In this document: positions 13,858 to 16,835 of the stretch, piece after piece
How the letters are laid out: every line of letters starts with the position of its first letter
Numbering within the stretch: position 1 is the stretch's first letter
Origin: Phycisphaerales bacterium
GTDB lineage: Bacteria; Planctomycetota; Phycisphaerae; SM23-33
DNA length: 16,835 bases
Direction of reading: 5' to 3'
Assembly: GCA_003171235.1 (NCBI GenBank)
Contig: PMYM01000004.1
Span: forward strand, 15,996-32,830
The notes under the pieces: model-generated
What the model was told of the DNA's origin: nothing
The model's input: the letters and a program-made list of their open reading frames with translations, nothing else
Database searches by the model: none
Position numbers and translations under genes: made by a program

Positions 13858-14571
13858 ATGCCGGATGAAGTCATGGATATTCCGCAGGTGGCGCGGTACC
13901 TGGGCATGAGCGTCCAGGACGTCACCCGCCTGGCCGCCCGGGGGCAGTTGCCGGGCCGGAAAGTGCGCGGCGCATTCCGCTTCCGCAAGGGCGACGTCGA
14001 CCACTGGGTGGAAACCCGGATGCCGGGGCTTTCCCACGACCGCCTGGCCGAGATCGAGCAGGGGGTGGCGGCCCACCACGGCATGGAGCAGGCCGCCCCG
14101 CTGGTGGTGCCGCTGATACCGGCGGGGGGGATCCTGGCGCCGCTGCAGGCCCGGACGGCCCCGGCGGCCATCCGCGCCCTGGTCGAGGCCGCCGACGACG
14201 CCGGCTTGGTGTATGACCGCAAGCTGCTGATCGAGGAGGTCGTCCAGCGCGAGCAGCTTTGTTCCACCGCCATCGGGCCGGGCCTGGCCCTGCCGCACCC
14301 CCGCCACCCCATGCCCTGGGACATCGCCGCCTCCTTCGTCATCCTGGGCCGCAGCGACGGCGGCATACCCTTCGGGGCCGAGGACGGCTCGCTCACCCGG
14401 CTGTTCATGCTCATCTGCTGCAAGGACGAGCGCACACACCTGCACGTGCTGGCCCGCATCAGCCGCATGTTCGACGACGCCACCCTGGCCGCCGTGATGG
14501 CGGCCGGCGACGCCGAGGCCATCCGCCAGGTGCTGCAAAGCCGGGAAGCAGCCATACTGGCCACAGAGTAG
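13858..14571 (+). CDS. Excisionase-type HTH fused to PTS EIIA (PtsN-like) domain
   Basis: A 237-aa cytoplasmic protein, probably a phosphorylation-responsive regulator. Residues 6-54 form a MerR/excisionase-like DNA-binding domain (DIPQVARYLGMSVQDVTRLA, then GAFRFRKGDVDHWV). After a linker, residues about 85-232 are a PTS EIIA type-2 (mannitol/fructose/Ntr) domain with the phospho-acceptor His147 in GLALPHPRHP. Such fusions are seen in Planctomycetota. No sugar permease is beside it, which argues for a regulatory rather than transport role. The ATG at 13858 gives a leaderless message; the Met at 13873 (MDIPQVA) is an alternative start. It is divergent from the 349-aa membrane gene. Confidence 0.87.
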   Translation: MPDEVMDIPQVARYLGMSVQDVTRLAARGQLPGRKVRGAFRFRKGDVDHWVETRMPGLSHDRLAEIEQGVAAHHGMEQAAPLVVPLIPAGGILAPLQARTAPAAIRALVEAADDAGLVYDRKLLIEEVVQREQLCSTAIGPGLALPHPRHPMPWDIAASFVILGRSDGGIPFGAEDGSLTRLFMLICCKDERTHLHVLARISRMFDDATLAAVMAAGDAEAIRQVLQSREAAILATE

Positions 14572-14781
14572 ATCGCTCGCGGCCAGGCCGATCGACATGA
14601 ATCCGGCCGGTTGGGCAGGGCGAACGGGTGTTGGGCCGCTCGCGCGATCCGGGTAACGGCCGGCCAGGAAGCATGGAGAATTGCGCAAGCACCCCCGCAG
14701 TTGCACGCCCTGCGAAACTTTGATGCGAGTTCGGGTGAGTGATCGGGAGGCACTCGATGATCTTCCCGCCCGCCATTCAAG

Positions 14782-14801
14782 GCCGGGGCGGAAGCCCCGG
14801 C
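14782..14801 (+). repeat. Palindromic repeat, copy A (GGAA loop)
   Basis: GCCGGGGC-GGAA-GCCCCGGC: an 8-bp stem with a GNRA-type loop on the + strand. With flanks, about 27 of 28 bases match the inverted copy at 15035-15063. Confidence 0.75.
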
Positions 14802-15034
14802 GCCGTCGGCATACCCGGCGCTTTCGAAAAGCCATCCGCTGGTTTGCCTCGCGCAAGGTTCGAACTGGCGGTGGATCGACTGCCCGGCGTCGGAGAGATC
14901 GCAGCGGGCAAACCTCATTTAAGCGGCAGCATTCACACCGAATATCTGCCCAGCCAGCCCCGGCATCGCCAGCATGGACCTTTCGCGACAGGTTGCACGA
15001 GGATGGCTCTCTTTTCCTGGGCCGTGCCCGGTTG

Positions 15035-15054
15035 CCGGGGCTTCCGCCCCGGCC
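15035..15054 (-). repeat. Palindromic repeat, copy B (inverted)
   Basis: GCCGGGGC-TTCC-GCCCCGGC is the exact reverse complement of copy A at 14782-14801. The flanking ATTC and CGCC bases are shared, one mismatch aside. Copies A and B thus form an inverted doublet spanning about 290 bp just upstream of the PHP gene. Confidence 0.75.
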
Positions 15055-15136
15055 TGGAATGGCGCCAACGGGCGCCGTTGGGTTAGCGGCAACGGCCATC
15101 TGGAAGAACGCCGGGTTTTCTGTTCTCATAGACGGC

Positions 15137-16054
15137 ATGAAATTCAACACTGCGACCAATCCCTTCGCCGCCCCAGGCGTCTGGCTCAAGGGCGGCGTGC
15201 ACATCCACACCACCCGCTCCGACGGCAAGTTGGAGCCGGACGCGGTGGTCGAGGTTTACCGTCAACACGGTTACGACTTCCTGGTCTTCGGCGACCACTG
15301 GAAAATCACCGTGCCCCAGGCCCCCGAAGGCATGACCATCATTCCTGGGGCCGAGTTTGACGCCCGGCTGGATGACGACCCGGCGGAATTCCATTTCATA
15401 GCCGTGGCTCCGCAGACCGTGCAGGTGAAGGCGAAAGACCCTTACGAAATGGCTGGCGAGCTTCTCCCGCGATGCGCTTACCTGGTGGCGGCCCACCCGT
15501 ACTGGTCGTCGATGAGCACAGAGCAGGTGCTCAGGTTGGCCCGGTTGGGCGTGCCGGCCATGGAGGTCTACAACCACGGCTGCCAGGTCGACAACGGCCT
15601 GGGGTACTCGATGTACGCCTGGGACCAGGTGCTCTCGCGCGGCTTGCGGATGAACGCCCTGGCCGTCGATGACGCCCACTTCCGCTCCAATGACTACTGC
15701 GGCGGCTGGGTCATGCTCAAGGCCGCCGACCGCCGGCCCGAGAGTATCATCGCCGCCTTGCAGGCCGGAGCGTTCTATTCCACCACCGGGGCGATCTTGC
15801 TGGACGTGCAGTTTCCCCAGCCGGATGCCCTCCAGGTCCGCTGCAGCGCGGCGGCCGAGATCATGTTCCGGTGCAACGCGTATTTCGGGAACGTGTGCTG
15901 CGCCTCTGACGGACAATTGCTGACCGACGCAACCTGGAAGCTGCCCGACCAGTCGAAGCGACAGGACCGCCACCGCACCCGCCTGGTGCGGATCGAGGTC
16001 ACCGACCCCGCCGGCAAAAAGGCCTGGAGCAATCCCTTCTACTTGGCTGAATAG
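15137..16054 (+). CDS. PHP-domain metal-dependent phosphoesterase
   Basis: A 305-aa, probably cytoplasmic hydrolase of the PHP superfamily, which uses a cluster of two or three metal ions to cleave phosphoesters (histidinol phosphate, nucleotides or similar). The metal ligands are in place: His22 and His24 in VHIHTTRSDG, Asp53/His54 in FGDHW, Glu73 in GAEFD, His86 in FHFIAV, His120 in AAHPYW, and Asp179/His181 in VDDAHF. A beta-rich tail (about 220-305) may be a small accessory domain. The ATG at 15137 is chosen because it begins just before the domain; upstream in-frame sequence is not protein-like, and the ribosome binding site is weak. The substrate is unknown. The 3-prime end is followed by a long non-coding stretch. 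Confidence 0.9.
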   Translation: MKFNTATNPFAAPGVWLKGGVHIHTTRSDGKLEPDAVVEVYRQHGYDFLVFGDHWKITVPQAPEGMTIIPGAEFDARLDDDPAEFHFIAVAPQTVQVKAKDPYEMAGELLPRCAYLVAAHPYWSSMSTEQVLRLARLGVPAMEVYNHGCQVDNGLGYSMYAWDQVLSRGLRMNALAVDDAHFRSNDYCGGWVMLKAADRRPESIIAALQAGAFYSTTGAILLDVQFPQPDALQVRCSAAAEIMFRCNAYFGNVCCASDGQLLTDATWKLPDQSKRQDRHRTRLVRIEVTDPAGKKAWSNPFYLAE

Positions 16055-16138
16055 GCCGCGGGCGGCTCTATTTGGCCGCTCATCCCATGGCAACTGGCGT
16101 AATTCGGGGTCAAGGGATGGCTAGGCCCGGCGGGCCGA

Positions 16139-16203
16139 AAGAGTTTAGCCGGGGGTGAAGCGGCGACGCTTTTTCCTTTTTGTCGCCGCGCAGCCCCCGG
16201 TTA
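16139..16203 (+). repeat. Long hairpin element, copy 1 of inverted doublet
   Basis: Stem blocks CCGGGGG (16149-16155) with CCCCCGG (16194-16200) and GCGGCGAC (16160-16167) with GTCGCCGC (16182-16189) flank a 14-nt pyrimidine-rich loop. The reverse complement recurs at 16370-16427, with 22 and 17 consecutive identical bases on the two arms. Confidence 0.8.
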
Positions 16204-16369
16204 CCGGGGCAAAGCATGGCGGAGCGAGTGCAGTGGTTGCACCTGGGTAACTGACCTGACTCGCGATGCCGTGATCAAGCCTCCTCTTCCCGGCCAATCG
16301 CGTCCATCGGCAGGGAAAAACCTGCCCTTTGGGAGACCACGCCACTGCCTCTGTCGCCGTCGTTTGGTT

Positions 16370-16427
16370 TTACCGGGGGCTGCGCGGCGGCGAAAAGAAT
16401 CGCCGCTTCACCCCCGGCTAATCTCTT
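16370..16427 (-). repeat. Long hairpin element, copy 2 of inverted doublet
   Basis: Reverse-complement copy of 16139-16203 with a shorter loop (AAAGAA instead of 14 nt). CCGGGGG (16373-16379) pairs with CCCCCGG (16411-16417), and GCGGCGA (16387-16393) with TCGCCGC (16400-16406). The similarity extends beyond the stem into AAGAG-type flanks, so the pair is bounded by inverted ends. Confidence 0.8.
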
Positions 16428-16646
16428 GCCGGCCCATTCGGGCCTTGAGGCTCCAGTGCGATGGCAACTTCGTTTGGAACCAGGTTTCTCGTATTCCTTT
16501 CCTGTAAGCCGCTAAGGGCAGCGGGTGCTGAGCCACTCGCGTAATCTGCCCTCTTTGAGTAGAACGTGGTTGATCCGCTGTCGCTCCGCAAGCCACGGCG
16601 CCGCTTTCCCTGTATGTGGTCGTTTGTTTCGTTCCAAGTTTTAATG

Positions 16647-16675
16647 TTGACGACTCGGCTCGCCCTTTCTATCTT
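16647..16675 (+). promoter_or_regulatory. Sigma70-like promoter for etfB
   Basis: TTGACG (16647-16652) and TATCTT (16670-16675) are separated by 17 bp. The predicted start near 16682 gives a leader of about 95 nt before the GTG at 16777. Boxes and spacing are seen; activity is inferred. Confidence 0.55.
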
Positions 16676-16776
16676 CTTTCGACCCCGCGGCAGGATGGGC
16701 CGCCCGAAGCTGCCCTGAGGCTGTACTCGCCGGCGTCTTCCTGATATGCTGGCACGTTCAGAATTGGAGCGATCAC

Positions 16777-16835
16777 GTGGGATACGACTGTATTGTCTGC
16801 GCCAAGCAGGTGCCCGACACCAAGCGGATCACCGG
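16777..16835 (+). CDS. etfB: Electron transfer flavoprotein beta subunit (partial, 5-prime end)
   Basis: Only the first 19 codons lie in the window. They read MGYDCIVCAKQVPDTKRIT from a GTG start at 16777, with GGAG at 16766-16769, 7 nt upstream. The CxKQVPDT signature at the extreme N-terminus is characteristic of EtfB/FixA, which with EtfA forms an FAD- and AMP-binding heterodimer carrying electrons between dehydrogenases and the quinone pool or bifurcating enzymes. etfA is expected downstream outside the window. The start is confident; the rest cannot be seen. Confidence 0.9.
   Translation, partial: MGYDCIVCAKQVPDTKRIT

Larger units (their letters stand above)
14572..15136. other. Non-coding gap with inverted pair of palindromes
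   Basis: This 565-nt stretch lies between the HTH-EIIA and PHP genes. A frame is open from 14681 into the PHP gene, but its translation is Arg/Pro-rich without protein-like character, so I do not call it. It holds one palindrome at 14782-14801, its exact reverse-complement copy at 15035-15054, and an 8-bp inverted match GGTTTGCC (14841-14848)/GGCAAACC (14907-14914) between them. A small structured RNA is possible. Confidence 0.6.
16055..16776. other. Non-coding gap with inverted hairpin doublet and etfB promoter
   Basis: This 722-nt stretch lies between the PHP gene and etfB. Short open frames here lack protein-like character. It contains a 13-nt palindrome GGCCCGGCGGGCC (16126-16138), the hairpin doublet 16139-16203 and 16370-16427, a small hairpin GGCAGG/CCTGCC (16311-16327), and the etfB promoter. 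Part could be transcribed as RNA, which is not shown. Confidence 0.6.

Noticed and set aside
14855..14867. GGTTCGAAC resembling a tRNA T-loop
   Set aside because: The bases on either side cannot form the 5-bp T-stem, and no acceptor or anticodon stem is found around it.
14681..15136. 152-residue N-terminal extension of the PHP protein
   Set aside because: The frame stays open, but the translation is Arg/Pro-rich, runs through both palindromic repeats and precedes a normal PHP N-terminus at 15137.

Overview
The window looks like a chromosomal stretch from a GC-rich, PVC-type bacterium, most likely a Planctomycetota of the Phycisphaerae type. The taxonomy is inferred from gene content: a helix-turn-helix/PTS-EIIA fusion, large secreted DUF4838 and DUF6259-like proteins, a TPR plus LamG-like exported protein, and many GC-rich hairpin repeats between genes. 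No rRNA, tRNA, insertion sequence or CRISPR array is visible.

Left part (1-3980, + strand): aspartate-semialdehyde dehydrogenase (asd) behind a good sigma70-like promoter, then an exported Ala-rich helical-repeat/LamG-like protein, followed after only 10 nt by truA (tRNA pseudouridine synthase A). A strong hairpin at 4002-4032 ends this block.

Middle left (4033-5606): a more A/T-rich patch. A Xre/ParS-type antitoxin-like regulator (+) sits behind a 28-bp near-palindrome that is probably its own operator, with no toxin gene beside it. Convergent to it is a two-gene membrane module (-): a 107-aa three-helix protein and a 213-aa anchored beta-propeller-like protein. Two near-identical hairpin repeats, with a UUCG loop on the minus strand, flank this module, each just after the stop codon of a minus-strand gene. 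A PilZ c-di-GMP receptor gene lies just to the right.

Centre (6196-12360, - strand): three separately spaced genes for exported proteins: a 927-aa DUF6259/glycosidase-like TIM-barrel protein, a 222-aa CBM9/DOMON-like protein, and a 784-aa DUF4838 protein with an alpha-glucuronidase-type N-terminal domain. Together they look like a complex-glycan binding and degradation locus. To the right is a 349-aa protein with two membrane segments, a coiled coil and TPR-like repeats (-).

Right part (13717-16835): a divergent promoter region drives the 349-aa gene leftward and, rightward, an excisionase-type HTH fused to a PTS EIIA domain whose mRNA is predicted to be leaderless. Next come a 565-nt non-coding stretch with an inverted pair of palindromic repeats, a PHP-domain metal-dependent phosphoesterase, and a 722-nt non-coding stretch with a second inverted pair of long hairpin elements. 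The first 19 codons of an electron-transfer-flavoprotein beta subunit (etfB) run off the right edge behind a clear promoter.

The most unusual content is the set of intergenic hairpin repeat families, two of them as inverted doublets (REPIN- or MITE-like); the orphan antitoxin with its operator; the predicted leaderless HTH-EIIA regulator; and the poorly characterised secreted glycan locus.
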